Below, piece after piece: positions 35,749-44,822 of a DNA stretch of 64,000 bases. The DNA comes from MPNP01 sp026709725 (GTDB lineage Bacteria > Pseudomonadota > Alphaproteobacteria > Rhodobacterales > Rhodobacteraceae), in contig OZ241384.1 of NCBI GenBank assembly GCA_965200805.1, positions 1,674,001-1,738,000 on the forward strand. The letters run 5' to 3'. The position numbers and the translations under genes were made by a program. The notes under the pieces were generated by a model. The model was not told the origin of the DNA. It worked only from the letters and a program-made list of their open reading frames with translations, and did no database searches. The first letter of the stretch is position 1, and each line of letters opens with the position of its first letter.

Positions 35749-37137
35749 ATGAAGACCTATGATGTTGTGGTGATCGGTGCCGGGCCGGGTGGCTATGTCT
35801 GTGCGATCCGGGCGGCCCAGCTCGGCCTCTCCGTTGCCTGTATCGAGGGGCGCGGCACGCTCGGCGGGACCTGTCTCAATGTCGGCTGCATCCCGTCCAA
35901 GGCGCTCCTGCATGCATCGCATATGGTGCACGAGGCCAACCATCACTTTGACGCGATGGGGATCGGGTGTGGTGACGTTTCCGTCGACTGGAACAAAATG
36001 CAATCCTACAAGGAGGGAATCGTCGGTGGCAACACGAGCGGGATCGCGTACCTCTTCAGGAAAAACGGGGTTGACTGGTTGCAGGGCTGGGGGCGCATTC
36101 TTGATGCGAACACTGTCTCGGCGGGTGATGAGACAGTCGGGGCGAAATCCATTGTGATCGCCAGCGGCTCCGAGCCAGCGACGCTCAAGGGCATCGCGAT
36201 CAATGAGGAGACCATTGTCTCATCAACCGGCGCACTCGCGCTGCCCGCGATTCCGGGACGCATGGTTGTCATCGGCGGTGGGATTATCGGCCTTGAGATG
36301 GGCTCGGTCTATGCCCGGCTTGGCACCAGGGTCCATGTCCTTGAGTATCTCGATCAGATCGCACCCGGTATGGATTCTGACATCCGCAGGTCGCTTCTCA
36401 CGATTCTCAAAAAACAGGGCCTCACATTCACACTCGGGGCAGAAGTCAAATCCGTCCGCAAGGTCAAAGCCGGACACGCTGTCTCCTACACGGAGCACGC
36501 AACCGGCAAGGATGGGAAGATCACAACCGACATCGTCCTCGTCGCAACAGGACGCAGGGCCTATACCGAAGGTCTCGGTCTTGACGAAATCGGCATCGCC
36601 ATGAACGAGCAGGGCAGGGTGATCACCGATCACCATGGCATGACCAGCGTTGACGGGATCTACGCCGTCGGTGATGTCACCACCGGCATCATGCTTGCCC
36701 ACAAGGCTGAAGAAGAGGGTGTTGCTGTCGCCGAGCGGCTGGCCGGACAGGCCGGCCATGTCAATCACGACGTGATTCCCTCCATCATCTACATTCATCC
36801 GGAAGTGGCAGCCGTTGGTCGCAGCGAGGACGATCTCAAGGCATCCGGCACCCCCTATCGGGTCGGCAGGTTTCCCTTCAGGGGCAATGCACGCGCCAAG
36901 TCAGTCTTTGCCGATGAGGGATTTGTCAAGATGCTCGCCAATGACACCACCGATCGCATCCTCGGTTGCCACATCATCGGCCCGGCCGCCTCGGACATGA
37001 TCCAGGAAGTCTGTCTCGCGATGGAATTCGGGGCCGCGGCCGAGGACATCGCACGCACCTGTCACGGGCATCCAACCTACTCCGAAGCGCTCCGTGAGGC
37101 CGCACTTGCCTGCGGCTCAGGCGCCATCCATGCCTGA
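35749..37137 (+). CDS. lpdA: Dihydrolipoyl dehydrogenase (E3)
   Basis: The flavoprotein reoxidises the lipoyl groups of E2 with NAD. It opens with the FAD motif VVVIGAGPGGYVCAI and has the redox cysteines at 42 and 47 (GGTCLNVGCIPSKALL). The NAD-binding motif is VIGGGIIGLEMGSV, and the second FAD segment is GIYAVGDVTTG. The C-terminal interface carries the proton-relay pair in CHGHPTYSEAL. Length 462 fits. I chose the ATG at 35749, with AGGAGAG upstream; the frame starts earlier inside sucB. It is the last gene of the TCA cluster, followed by 20-base tandem repeats. Confidence 0.97.
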   Translation: MKTYDVVVIGAGPGGYVCAIRAAQLGLSVACIEGRGTLGGTCLNVGCIPSKALLHASHMVHEANHHFDAMGIGCGDVSVDWNKMQSYKEGIVGGNTSGIAYLFRKNGVDWLQGWGRILDANTVSAGDETVGAKSIVIASGSEPATLKGIAINEETIVSSTGALALPAIPGRMVVIGGGIIGLEMGSVYARLGTRVHVLEYLDQIAPGMDSDIRRSLLTILKKQGLTFTLGAEVKSVRKVKAGHAVSYTEHATGKDGKITTDIVLVATGRRAYTEGLGLDEIGIAMNEQGRVITDHHGMTSVDGIYAVGDVTTGIMLAHKAEEEGVAVAERLAGQAGHVNHDVIPSIIYIHPEVAAVGRSEDDLKASGTPYRVGRFPFRGNARAKSVFADEGFVKMLANDTTDRILGCHIIGPAASDMIQEVCLAMEFGAAAEDIARTCHGHPTYSEALREAALACGSGAIHA

Positions 37138-37193
37138 CGCGGGGCCGCACGGAGTCTCCCTGCCGAACTGGCCTCCCGAACCGGTCCCAAAGA

Positions 37194-37251
37194 CCATCGA
37201 CATCATTCAGGGGCCATCGACATCATTCAGGGGCCATCGACATCATTCAGG
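37194..37251. repeat. Tandem repeat, 20-base unit, almost three copies
   Basis: The unit ccatcgacatcattcagggg occurs at 37194-37213, 37214-37233 and, as 18 bases, at 37234-37251. The copies are identical. The repeat lies just after the lpd stop codon, in the gap before the FYDLN gene, and is not part of any credible gene. Confidence 0.92.
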
Positions 37252-37405
37252 ACACAGCGTCACTTCAACTGATCTTGACTGACATTGGCTTTACCGGCAA
37301 TGATGCCCGGGGAGAGTTTGACCGGTCTGCACCCGGGATGCGTTGACACCCCTGGCCGTTTTGTGGCAGTGCGCCGCCGCCTGTCCGCCAAAGAGAGGAT
37401 CACAT

Positions 37406-37702
37406 ATGTCAAAACCCGAATGGGGCGCCAAACATCATTGTGAAAGATGCGATACGCGTTTTTACGACCTGCAGCGCAATCCGGTCATCTGCCCGAATTG
37501 CCAGGAGCCAATCCTTGCCGAGATGCGTCCGGCCATTGACATCGAATCCATCGTTGCCGATGATGAGCCCGGGAATACCGTAGGTATTGATCTCGGGGGC
37601 CTGAAGACAGATGATGACACTGTGCTTGAGGACAGCGAAGATGTTCTTGATGCCGGTGAAGAAGTCTCGCTTGATGATATCAGCACCGACGATATCGATT
37701 GA
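37406..37702 (+). CDS. FYDLN-acid family protein (TIGR02300-like)
   Basis: A 98-residue protein with an N-terminal zinc-ribbon-like part: HHCERCDTRFYDLQRNPVIC followed by PNC, that is two CxxC pairs (C12, C15 and C30, C33) around the FYDL segment. The second half is very acidic (DDDTVLEDSEDVLDAGEEVS and more). This arrangement is the hallmark of the FYDLN-acid family, common in Alphaproteobacteria and of unknown function. AGAGAGG precedes the ATG at 37406. The frame upstream to 37343 does not match. It stands alone between the TCA cluster and the heme operon. Confidence 0.88.
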   Translation: MSKPEWGAKHHCERCDTRFYDLQRNPVICPNCQEPILAEMRPAIDIESIVADDEPGNTVGIDLGGLKTDDDTVLEDSEDVLDAGEEVSLDDISTDDID

Positions 37703-37995
37703 TCCGCACCAATCGACACCGCACCCACACACTTGCACACCCTGTCCGGCGCATCCTGACCGGGTGCCCTCCGGCAGCGGAATCACGGGATGGACCGGGG
37801 CATGCATAGAGATCAACGGATCCATCATGGGTACGGGCCGCAACAGAACGATTGACAGATTCCCCTCGGATCATTCCGATTTTGCTCCCTTCATAATCCT
37901 GACTGTATTTATCAAGAAATTCCTTGACATTGGACTTCGCTTGGACAACTTGACCTTGAGGGCATTGCGTCCCGGGCTGGAAGAGGTGAGTAAAA
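37703..37995 (+). promoter_or_regulatory. Promoter region of the heme-uptake operon
   Basis: About 290 bases without a gene. A near-perfect 16-base palindrome, TCAAGAAATTCCTTGA, lies at 37912-37927 and partly overlaps a TTGACA at 37924-37929 that could act as a -35 box. No good -10 follows at 17 bases. The surrounding 37895-37930 is AT-rich. An iron-responsive repressor such as Fur, Irr or RirA would be expected to act here, but the palindrome matches none of their known boxes closely. Confidence 0.4.
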
Positions 37996-40116
37996 ATGGA
38001 GTGGTTCCGACATATCGTGGTGGCGGTTTTGGCTGTAACCCTGGCACAAGCGGCGGCGGCCCAGCAGGAAATCGTGCTTGATCCAATCGTGTTTGGTGCC
38101 GGTCAGGCAAAAGTCGCGTCCGAAGTCCCTCAATCGGTGACCGTCATTGATGCCGATGACATCACAAATGCGCAGACAGGAACGCTCTCCGATCTGCTGA
38201 TCACAGTGCCGGGCGTGACCAATGTCGGATCAAACTCGTTTTTTGGTCAGTCGTTCAACATCCGCGGTGTCGGAACCGGTCTCGAATCAACGGAAACAGC
38301 AATCTACACTGTCCTTGACGGGCAAAAAAAATACTACGAAAGCTACCGCCAGGGCTCAGTCTTCATTGATCCCGCACTCCTGAAATCCATTGAGGTTCTG
38401 CGTGGCCCCGGTGCATCAACACTCTATTCATCCGGTGCCATGGGCGGCGGCATTGTCATGGAGACAAAAGATGCCAGTGACTTTCTGAACGATGGTGATG
38501 ATTCCGCCTTCTATCAGCGTCTGAGTTACGGGAGCAATCCCAAAACAGCCCTCTCGACATCCATCCTCGCGCTCCGCCCCACCGAAGGTCTTGAGATTCT
38601 CACCGCCCTCACACTTCGTGATCTTGGTGCAACAAAAGATGGTGACGGCGCCATCACCTTCGCCAATGATGCCCTCATCCCAACCGGCCTCTTCAAGATC
38701 CGCCGTGATTTCGCCGGACCCTTCAGTCTCGAATTCTCTGCACAGCGCCTCTACACCTCCGAAAAAGATCAGCCCTTCGACCAGATTTACAACGGGGCGC
38801 TTCCTTTCCCGTTTCTGCCTGACCAAAGTGCAGATGTTGAGACGATTGATGAAACCTATCACCTGACCCTTGGATACAGTCCCGAAGAGAACCCGCTCCT
38901 TGATGCAACCATGACCCTTGCCAAGTCGAAAACGGAGAAAAGGATTTCAAACGGACCGATGAATCGACTGGATCGCGTGAATCCCCGCCCGTTTGATTCA
39001 GATCGCTTCTACGATACGAACATGCTTCGTATTGAAAATACTTTCGATGTTCAGGGTGATGGATCGGTTTATCTGACCGCGGGGCTTGCCTACTCGGAAA
39101 CGAAGCGTTTTTCGTTTTCCAAGGTGCCTTCACAGTCTCACCCGCAGGCCAATACAGATGCGATTGAAGCCTATGCCCTTGCGGAAATCGCCGTCAATGA
39201 CCGTTTGGATATCAATGTCGGCGGTCGCCTTGAGCGGAAAGAGATTTCCCCTGTGGGGATTCGAACAGGAGATGATGCTGATTCTGAGGAAATGGCTGCG
39301 GCAAGAACAGGTGTTCGCCTTTCGGGCTTCGAACCCCAGATCTCTGCCCTCTACAGGCTGAACGGCAACTGGAATGTTTTTGGGTCTGTTGCGCGTGTTG
39401 AGCGACTGCCGACTGCTGATGAGATCTATGACACATTTATCAGCAGTGAGCGGGGTGCTCCCGAATTCATGGGGGGCGTAAACCGAAATCTCAAAGCCGA
39501 AAACGGCACCAATGTCGAGTTGGGAACGAGCTTTTCCGGCCTTGACGTGATCAGGCCCGGTGATGAAATGACGCTGAAGGGAACAGTTTTCCAGAACAGG
39601 ATCAAGGGCCGGATCGAAAGGACAATGACCCCTCGCCGGGGACCACCACTGTTTGGCAAATATGAAAACCTCAAGAATGTCACCATACGCGGACTGGAAG
39701 TCGAAACGGCATATCAACGCAGTGAATTGTTTGCATCCGCCGGGTTGACCTGGATTGAAGGCAAGGATGATGCAACGGGAGAAACGATGGACTCGCTTCA
39801 GAATAACACAATCCAGGTGACAGCGGGATACGGTTTCACGAGGGAAATCACGGGCCAGGTGCAGGGCGTGTTTGCACAATCCCGCCGCAAATCAAATGGT
39901 GCGGATGTCCCGGGTTACGGTGTTGCGAACCTGAGCGTGCGCTACAGTTCCGGGAGTGGGGATCCGGGTCGAACGGATGTTCACTTTGGCATCGACAATC
40001 TGTTTGGCAAAACCTATATACCCGCTGCCCGCTATAATCTGGAGGGAGGGCCGCTGTTGCCAAATCGGTTCGCAGATGGTCGGAATATCAAACTGTCGAT
40101 CGCGAGAACATTCTGA
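37996..40116 (+). CDS. hmuR: TonB-dependent outer membrane receptor, heme type
   Basis: A 22-residue signal peptide (MEWFRHIVVAVLAVTLAQAA, cleavage after AAA) is followed by a TonB-box-like segment EIVLDPIVFG. The plug domain is clear: SVTVIDADDITNAQTGTL, then NIRGVGTG and IEVLRGPGASTLYSSGAMGG. The remaining 550 residues are a beta barrel ending in the aromatic C-terminus SIARTF. The pair of motifs usual in heme receptors, FRAP and NPNL, appears only in degenerate form (RVERLPTADEIYD and NRNLKAENGTNVELG). Assignment to heme rests on the downstream hmuSTUV genes. A GAAGAGGTGAG precedes the ATG. It leads an operon that contains its own TonB system. Confidence 0.9.
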   Translation: MEWFRHIVVAVLAVTLAQAAAAQQEIVLDPIVFGAGQAKVASEVPQSVTVIDADDITNAQTGTLSDLLITVPGVTNVGSNSFFGQSFNIRGVGTGLESTETAIYTVLDGQKKYYESYRQGSVFIDPALLKSIEVLRGPGASTLYSSGAMGGGIVMETKDASDFLNDGDDSAFYQRLSYGSNPKTALSTSILALRPTEGLEILTALTLRDLGATKDGDGAITFANDALIPTGLFKIRRDFAGPFSLEFSAQRLYTSEKDQPFDQIYNGALPFPFLPDQSADVETIDETYHLTLGYSPEENPLLDATMTLAKSKTEKRISNGPMNRLDRVNPRPFDSDRFYDTNMLRIENTFDVQGDGSVYLTAGLAYSETKRFSFSKVPSQSHPQANTDAIEAYALAEIAVNDRLDINVGGRLERKEISPVGIRTGDDADSEEMAAARTGVRLSGFEPQISALYRLNGNWNVFGSVARVERLPTADEIYDTFISSERGAPEFMGGVNRNLKAENGTNVELGTSFSGLDVIRPGDEMTLKGTVFQNRIKGRIERTMTPRRGPPLFGKYENLKNVTIRGLEVETAYQRSELFASAGLTWIEGKDDATGETMDSLQNNTIQVTAGYGFTREITGQVQGVFAQSRRKSNGADVPGYGVANLSVRYSSGSGDPGRTDVHFGIDNLFGKTYIPAARYNLEGGPLLPNRFADGRNIKLSIARTF

Positions 40117-40118
40117 GG

Positions 40119-41186
40119 ATGCTGCGGATGCCTGACGAGACAATTGCAGCGACCTATCAGCGCGTGGTTGAGCTGGCTGGGGTGCAGCCGGAGTTGCGGG
40201 CGGTGGATGCTGCGGGCGCGTTGGGGATCTCGGAAGCGGAACTGGTTGAGGCCAAGATGATCAGCGGTGCGGCACGGATGTTGCGCCGGACCGAGGAGAG
40301 GGGATTTTCGCCGGTTCTGGAAGGTCTCCAGGGCCTTGGTGAGGTCATGTGCCTGACGCGCAATGATCATGCTGTGCATGAACGGTATGGCAAGTTTGAC
40401 AATGTAGATCTCGGCAAGGGGATGGGGCTGGTCGCGAACCGCACAATCAACTTGCGCGTCATGATGCACAGGTGGGCATATGGATTCGTGATTGAGGAAG
40501 AGGTGAAATCGGGTTTCCGGATCTCACTTCAGTTCTTTGATCGGCATGGCAGGGCCGTGCACAAGGTTTATCCAACCGGGGCAACGGATCGTGCGGGCTT
40601 CGACCGGATGGTGGCGGAATGGGTGGATGAGCAGCCCCGGAAAATCGTTGTTGAGCCTCCTGGTGAACCTGAAACTGATCGCCCTGATGGGGAGGTTGAC
40701 ATCGCAGCCCTGCGGGGTGATTGGGAGGGGATGTCGGATGTGCACCATTTTAATGGGCTATTGAAGCGAAATGCTGTTGGCCGGATGCAGGCGTTGCGTT
40801 TGGTTGGTGATGATCTGGCCCGTGAAATTCCCAGTGGGGCGACAACCGCAGCACTGGAGGAATCGGCCAGACGCGGTCTTTCGATCATGATCTTTGTCGG
40901 AAACACGGGATGCATCCAGATCCATACCGACCCTGTGCAGACCATCAGGCCGATGGGTCCGTGGATCAATGTTCTGGATGAAAAATTCCACCTGCATCTC
41001 CGTCAGGACCGTGTCGGTCATGTCTGGGTTGTCAGGAAACCGACCGATGTTGGCCATGTGACATCGCTTGAAGCGTATACCGATGACGGTGAGTTGATCA
41101 TGCTGATGTTCGGTGAGCGCGATGAAGGCAGTCATGAGAAGGATTCGTGGCGAACGCTGGTCAACGATCTTTCCGCAGGCAGGTAA
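40119..41186 (+). CDS. hmuS: Heme-degrading / heme-carrier protein, HmuS (HemS) family
   Basis: A cytosolic protein that accepts heme after import and either stores or degrades it. It consists of two similar halves of about 170 residues. The first half holds GEVMCLTRNDHAVHERYGKF. The second repeats the fold and carries SDVHHFNGLLKRNAVGRMQALR, in which a histidine near residue 208 is the usual heme ligand. The end has the DVGHVTSLEAYTDDGELIMLMFG pattern typical of the family (only its general form is given). Length 355 is normal. The gene starts two bases after the receptor stop; an alternative ATG lies three codons downstream. It stops one base before hmuT. Confidence 0.93.
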   Translation: MLRMPDETIAATYQRVVELAGVQPELRAVDAAGALGISEAELVEAKMISGAARMLRRTEERGFSPVLEGLQGLGEVMCLTRNDHAVHERYGKFDNVDLGKGMGLVANRTINLRVMMHRWAYGFVIEEEVKSGFRISLQFFDRHGRAVHKVYPTGATDRAGFDRMVAEWVDEQPRKIVVEPPGEPETDRPDGEVDIAALRGDWEGMSDVHHFNGLLKRNAVGRMQALRLVGDDLAREIPSGATTAALEESARRGLSIMIFVGNTGCIQIHTDPVQTIRPMGPWINVLDEKFHLHLRQDRVGHVWVVRKPTDVGHVTSLEAYTDDGELIMLMFGERDEGSHEKDSWRTLVNDLSAGR

Positions 41187-41187
41187 G

Positions 41188-42036
41188 ATGAAAGCGTCTT
41201 TGGCCTTTGTGCTGGCGCTGGTTTTGCTCGTGCTTCCGGCATCAGGGAGCGCGTTTGAGAAAATCGCCTCAGCCGGTGGTGACATTACCGAAATTCTCTT
41301 TGAGATTGGTGTCGGCGACAGGGTTGTCGCGGTTGACAACACCTCCATCTATCCCGATTCGGTGAGGGATCTGAAGCAGATCGGCTATGTGCGCGATCTG
41401 TCGGCGGAGGGTGTCCTGTCGACAGGCGCCGACATCCTGATCGGTGCACATGATATGGGATCCCCGGCCGTTATGGATAACCTGGCGGCGGCGGGAATGA
41501 CCGTTGCCTTCGCGCCGGAAGGTGCTGGCGTGTCCCGCTATGAGGAGAAGGTTCGCTTCATCGGTGAACAGCTCGGTCTTGAGGAACAGGCCGACGCGAT
41601 GATCAAGGCGTACTATGCTGCTGTTGAGAGTGTCCGGGAACGTGCGGCAGCCCTTGATCGCTCACCGCGTGTCTTGCTGATCTTGTCCATGCGGGACGGG
41701 ATACCGATTGTTGCGGGAGGCCAGACATCCGGCCACGACATCATTGAGGCCGCCGGGGGGACAAATGTTGTGGAATTTGCGGGCTGGAAACCGATGAATT
41801 CCGAAGTCATCATCGAGGCGCAACCTGAAATCATTATCCTGACCGACATCCATGGCCAGCGCCCGGGTGACGAGGAAGCCATCCTCGCAAGACCGGATAT
41901 CGCGATCACGCCTGCGGGAAAAAACCGATCAGTGGTTCTGTTGAACGCCCAGATGGTGCTGCAGTTCGGGCCGCGCTCGCCCATAGCCATGCAGCGGCTT
42001 GTGGGTGCCTTCGAGGCCCTGCCAGAACGATATTGA
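41188..42036 (+). CDS. hmuT: Periplasmic heme-binding protein
   Basis: A signal peptide covers about residues 1-22 (MKASLAFVLALVLLVLPASG, cleavage near GSA). The mature protein is a BtuF/HmuT-type class III binding protein: GGDITEILFEIGVGDRVVAVD at the start of the N-lobe, a conserved tyrosine in NTSIYPDSV that can bind heme iron, then QIGYVRDLSAEGVLS and a long linking helix (EKVRFIGEQLGLEEQADAM). The C-lobe has QTSGHDIIEAAGGTNVV. Length 282 is normal. I chose the ATG at 41188, one base after the hmuS stop; the longer frame has no signal peptide. It hands heme to the HmuUV transporter. Confidence 0.94.
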   Translation: MKASLAFVLALVLLVLPASGSAFEKIASAGGDITEILFEIGVGDRVVAVDNTSIYPDSVRDLKQIGYVRDLSAEGVLSTGADILIGAHDMGSPAVMDNLAAAGMTVAFAPEGAGVSRYEEKVRFIGEQLGLEEQADAMIKAYYAAVESVRERAAALDRSPRVLLILSMRDGIPIVAGGQTSGHDIIEAAGGTNVVEFAGWKPMNSEVIIEAQPEIIILTDIHGQRPGDEEAILARPDIAITPAGKNRSVVLLNAQMVLQFGPRSPIAMQRLVGAFEALPERY

Positions 42037-42069
42037 TGCCCAAGCGACGTTAACGGCCAACCGACACGA

Positions 42070-43119
42070 ATGGTATTCGAATCTGCCAGGAGAGAGGGAG
42101 AGAGGAACCGCAATCATTTGACGGTTGTTCGGATTGTGTTGGCAATCGCCCTTGTCATGACCGTTCTGTCAGGGCTGACCATTGGTCCGTCGCGTTTGAG
42201 TCTTGCGGAGGTCTGGCATGCGGTGCTCGGTCAGGGCTCTCAGGCAACCGATGCAATCCTGTTTGACATCCGTGCCCCCAGGGTGCTGCTCGGTCTTGGT
42301 GTCGGTGCATCTCTGGCGATCAGCGGTGCCAGTCTCCAGGGCCTGCTGCGCAATCCGCTCGCTGATCCCGGGCTGATCGGGATCACATCCGGCGCCTCAC
42401 TCGCAGTCATTGCCCTGATTGTGCTGGAGGGCGCACTTTTCCCGGCAATCCCGGGGTATATCGATGCGTTTCTGTTGCCGTCAAGTGCCTTTGGTGGGGC
42501 GTTGCTGGCAACGGTGATCGTCTTGACCGCATCACAGATGGCCGGCACCATCTCAGTGGCACGATTGATCCTGATCGGGATTGCGGTCATGGCCATTGCC
42601 AACGCATTGATCGGGCTGCTGATTTATATTTCGACAGATCAGCAACTGCGTGAGTTGACATTCTGGACGCTGGGAAGCCTGGCCAAAAGCAACTGGACAA
42701 CAGTCACAGTCGCGACCGTTGTGATGATCATGGCCAGTGTGGCCCTGTATCGCTTTCACCGCACCCTTGATCTGTTTCAGCTGGGTGATCGGGCTGCGTT
42801 CCATTCGGGCGTTGATGTTCACCGTGCGAAGTTTCGGATCTGTGCTCTGGCTGCGGTGGCTGTTGGAGCGGGTGTTTCTGTGGCAGGTCCGATTGGATTT
42901 ATCGGACTGGTTGCACCACACATCGCGCGCCTGATCGTTTCGCCCGTCCATCGCCATGTTCTGCCGGTCGCGGCACTTGTGGGTGCCGTGCTGTTGCTGA
43001 GTGCAGACCTGTTTGTCCGAACGGTTATCCCGCCTGCGGAAATCCCGATCGGTATTGCTACTGCGGGCATTGGCGGACCGTTTTTTCTCTGGCTGCTGCT
43101 GCGGAGCAGACGGTTATGA
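42070..43119 (+). CDS. hmuU: Heme ABC transporter permease (FecCD family)
   Basis: An inner-membrane protein of 349 residues with about ten hydrophobic segments. The family marks are IRAPRVLLGLGVGASLAISG, then LQGLLRNPLADPGLIGITSGA, WTLGSLAKSNW, and the region contacting the ATPase, AGPIGFIGLVAPHIARLIV. The C-terminus closes with AEIPIGIATAGIGGPFFLWL. It is preceded by GAGAGAGGGAGAGAGG-like purine-rich sequence inside its own first codons, so the start at 42070 or a little downstream is uncertain. It overlaps hmuV by four bases. Confidence 0.95.
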   Translation: MVFESARREGERNRNHLTVVRIVLAIALVMTVLSGLTIGPSRLSLAEVWHAVLGQGSQATDAILFDIRAPRVLLGLGVGASLAISGASLQGLLRNPLADPGLIGITSGASLAVIALIVLEGALFPAIPGYIDAFLLPSSAFGGALLATVIVLTASQMAGTISVARLILIGIAVMAIANALIGLLIYISTDQQLRELTFWTLGSLAKSNWTTVTVATVVMIMASVALYRFHRTLDLFQLGDRAAFHSGVDVHRAKFRICALAAVAVGAGVSVAGPIGFIGLVAPHIARLIVSPVHRHVLPVAALVGAVLLLSADLFVRTVIPPAEIPIGIATAGIGGPFFLWLLLRSRRL

Positions 43120-43904
43120 TTCATGCAAACGCACTGAGTGTATCCTTCGGTTCGAACCGTGCAGTTGACGGGGTCAGCCTTTCTGTGTCACCGGAGGAGA
43201 TTGTTGCGCTCTGCGGGCCGAACGGTGCAGGAAAATCGACGCTCATTGCGGCTCTGGCGGGTGAACACCCGGCGTGCGTCGAAGCGGTTCAGTATGACGG
43301 GGTCCCGCTTGGTGACCTGTCGCCATCGCAACTGGCCCGCCATCGGGTGTTCCTGGAACAGGAACCAATGGTGGCGACCGATTTGACCCTGCTGGATGTT
43401 CTTGAGATCGGTGTCCCGATCGAGGTGTCGCCCGCGGATCTTGCCCGCATCCGGGCGCAAATCATTTCTGACTTCAATTTTGGTGAAATCCTGCACAATC
43501 GCATCTCGACACTTTCAGGCGGCCAACGGCATTGTGCGCATCTTGCACGTGTGCTGATGCAGCTCCAGGCCAATCGGACCCTCGGCTACAGCTGTTACCT
43601 GTTCCTGGATGAACCGACTGCAAATCTCGATATCGGTTTCCAGATTGCTGTTCTGTCCCGCATAAAAAAACTTTGCAGTGAGGGGGTGGGGATCATCATC
43701 GTTCTCCACGACCTGAATCTGGCTGCAGCCTATGCGGACCGTGTTCTGATCATGAAGGCAGGGGAGCTTCTGATTGCTGATTCTCCGGAAGCAGCCCTGA
43801 CGGATAACAATTTGACCGCGATCTATGATACACCAATCCTTGTTGACCGTGCATCCACCGGGCAAGTCATTATTCAGCCAAAATTGGAGACCGCCAATGC
43901 CTGA
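43116..43904 (+). CDS. hmuV: Heme ABC transporter ATP-binding protein
   Basis: A cytosolic ATPase of 262 residues. Walker A is CGPNGAGKST near residue 33, the ABC signature is LSGGQRH near 133, and Walker B is YLFLDEPTANLD near 163. The switch histidine is in IIVLHDLNLAAAYAD. It drives heme import through HmuU. Its start overlaps hmuU (ATGA), and its end overlaps exbB by eight bases, which ties the transporter and the energy-transduction genes in one message. Confidence 0.96.
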   Translation: MIHANALSVSFGSNRAVDGVSLSVSPEEIVALCGPNGAGKSTLIAALAGEHPACVEAVQYDGVPLGDLSPSQLARHRVFLEQEPMVATDLTLLDVLEIGVPIEVSPADLARIRAQIISDFNFGEILHNRISTLSGGQRHCAHLARVLMQLQANRTLGYSCYLFLDEPTANLDIGFQIAVLSRIKKLCSEGVGIIIVLHDLNLAAAYADRVLIMKAGELLIADSPEAALTDNNLTAIYDTPILVDRASTGQVIIQPKLETANA

Positions 43905-44460
43905 TTTCAGTATGATCGGGACAGCATTGAATGCCGGCGGCATCGCCCTCTGGGTGATTGCAGCACTCTCGGTCCTGCTCCTTGCGAGCATCATCTGGAA
44001 AATGATCCAGTTCACACAGTGTGGATTTTGGCGCAACGCGAAAAAGTCGAGAATCGCATTCACCAAGGAGAGTCACGAATTCCTGTTGAAATATCCACGC
44101 CAAACCGCCGAGGTGAAGATTGAGGCATCGGGAAAAACCATACTGGCCGAGGCCAATGCCCATCTTCGGATATTTGAGCTGATCGCAACCATCGCACCAC
44201 TCCTCGGTCTCTTTGGTACGGTGCTGGGAATGATTGCCGCATTCCAGGCACTGCAGGACAGTGGCAGCCAGGCTGATCCGGCCGTCCTGGCCGGTGGCAT
44301 TTGGGAGGCACTGTTGACCACTGCCGCCGGAATGGCTGTCGCCATTCCGGCCACGATTGCCCTGACGTGTTTTGAGGGGATTATCGAGCACCTGGAACTT
44401 GATCTGGAAAACATTGCCAGCGACGCGCTTGCTGCCATCGATACCGTCGCAGAAACATGA
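43897..44460 (+). CDS. exbB: ExbB/MotA/TolQ-type proton channel protein
   Basis: A 187-residue inner-membrane protein with three membrane segments: one near residues 15-35 (IALWVIAALSVLLLASIIW), and two in the C-terminal half (FELIATIAPLLGLFGTVLGM and AAGMAVAIPATIALTCFE). The family pattern LIATIAPLLGLFGTVLGMI and the EALLTTAAGMAVAIPA stretch are both present. ExbB pentamers surround ExbD and use the proton gradient to energise TonB. I chose the ATG at 43897, inside the end of hmuV; the frame starts earlier, at 43825, but lies wholly within hmuV there. It overlaps exbD by four bases. Confidence 0.94.
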   Translation: MPDFSMIGTALNAGGIALWVIAALSVLLLASIIWKMIQFTQCGFWRNAKKSRIAFTKESHEFLLKYPRQTAEVKIEASGKTILAEANAHLRIFELIATIAPLLGLFGTVLGMIAAFQALQDSGSQADPAVLAGGIWEALLTTAAGMAVAIPATIALTCFEGIIEHLELDLENIASDALAAIDTVAET

Positions 44461-44822
44461 TCTCACAGCCCAGGAGACATCGCAGACGCCCCAGTCTGAC
44501 GCCCTTGATTGATATTGTCTTTTTGTTACTGGTTTTCTTTATGGTCGCGTCCCGCTTCGGTCTTGAGGGTGCAGTGCCGTTGCCATTGAGGGGTGGGAAT
44601 GAGGTGCAATCAGCGGAATTGCATGTTATCAGGATCAGCCCTGATCTCCTGGTTTACAATGGCCAGAGGCTGAATGCCCAGGAACTGGTATCGACATTGA
44701 CGCATGTGCAGGCCGAACGGCTTATCATGCGTGCAATGGACGGGGCTGACGTCCAGACTGTCATTGATGTGGCAGCCCTGCTGACTGATAACGGTTTTAC
44801 AAATCTGGTACTTGTTGAATGA
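44457..44822 (+). CDS. exbD: ExbD/TolR-family protein, first copy
   Basis: A 121-residue protein with a basic cytosolic start (PRRHRRRPSLTPLIDIVFLL) and a single membrane helix (about 17-34) whose aspartate in LTPLIDIVFLLLVFF is the conserved proton-carrying residue. A small periplasmic domain follows. It overlaps exbB and the second exbD by four bases each. It keeps all residues expected for function. Confidence 0.93.
   Translation: MISQPRRHRRRPSLTPLIDIVFLLLVFFMVASRFGLEGAVPLPLRGGNEVQSAELHVIRISPDLLVYNGQRLNAQELVSTLTHVQAERLIMRAMDGADVQTVIDVAALLTDNGFTNLVLVE

Noticed and set aside
37194..37251. Possible CRISPR array
   Set aside because: The three 20-base units are directly joined with no spacers, and no cas genes are near.
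38428..38862. Long frames antisense to the heme receptor and to several TCA genes
   Set aside because: They mirror high-GC coding sequence on the other strand. No independent start or family match.
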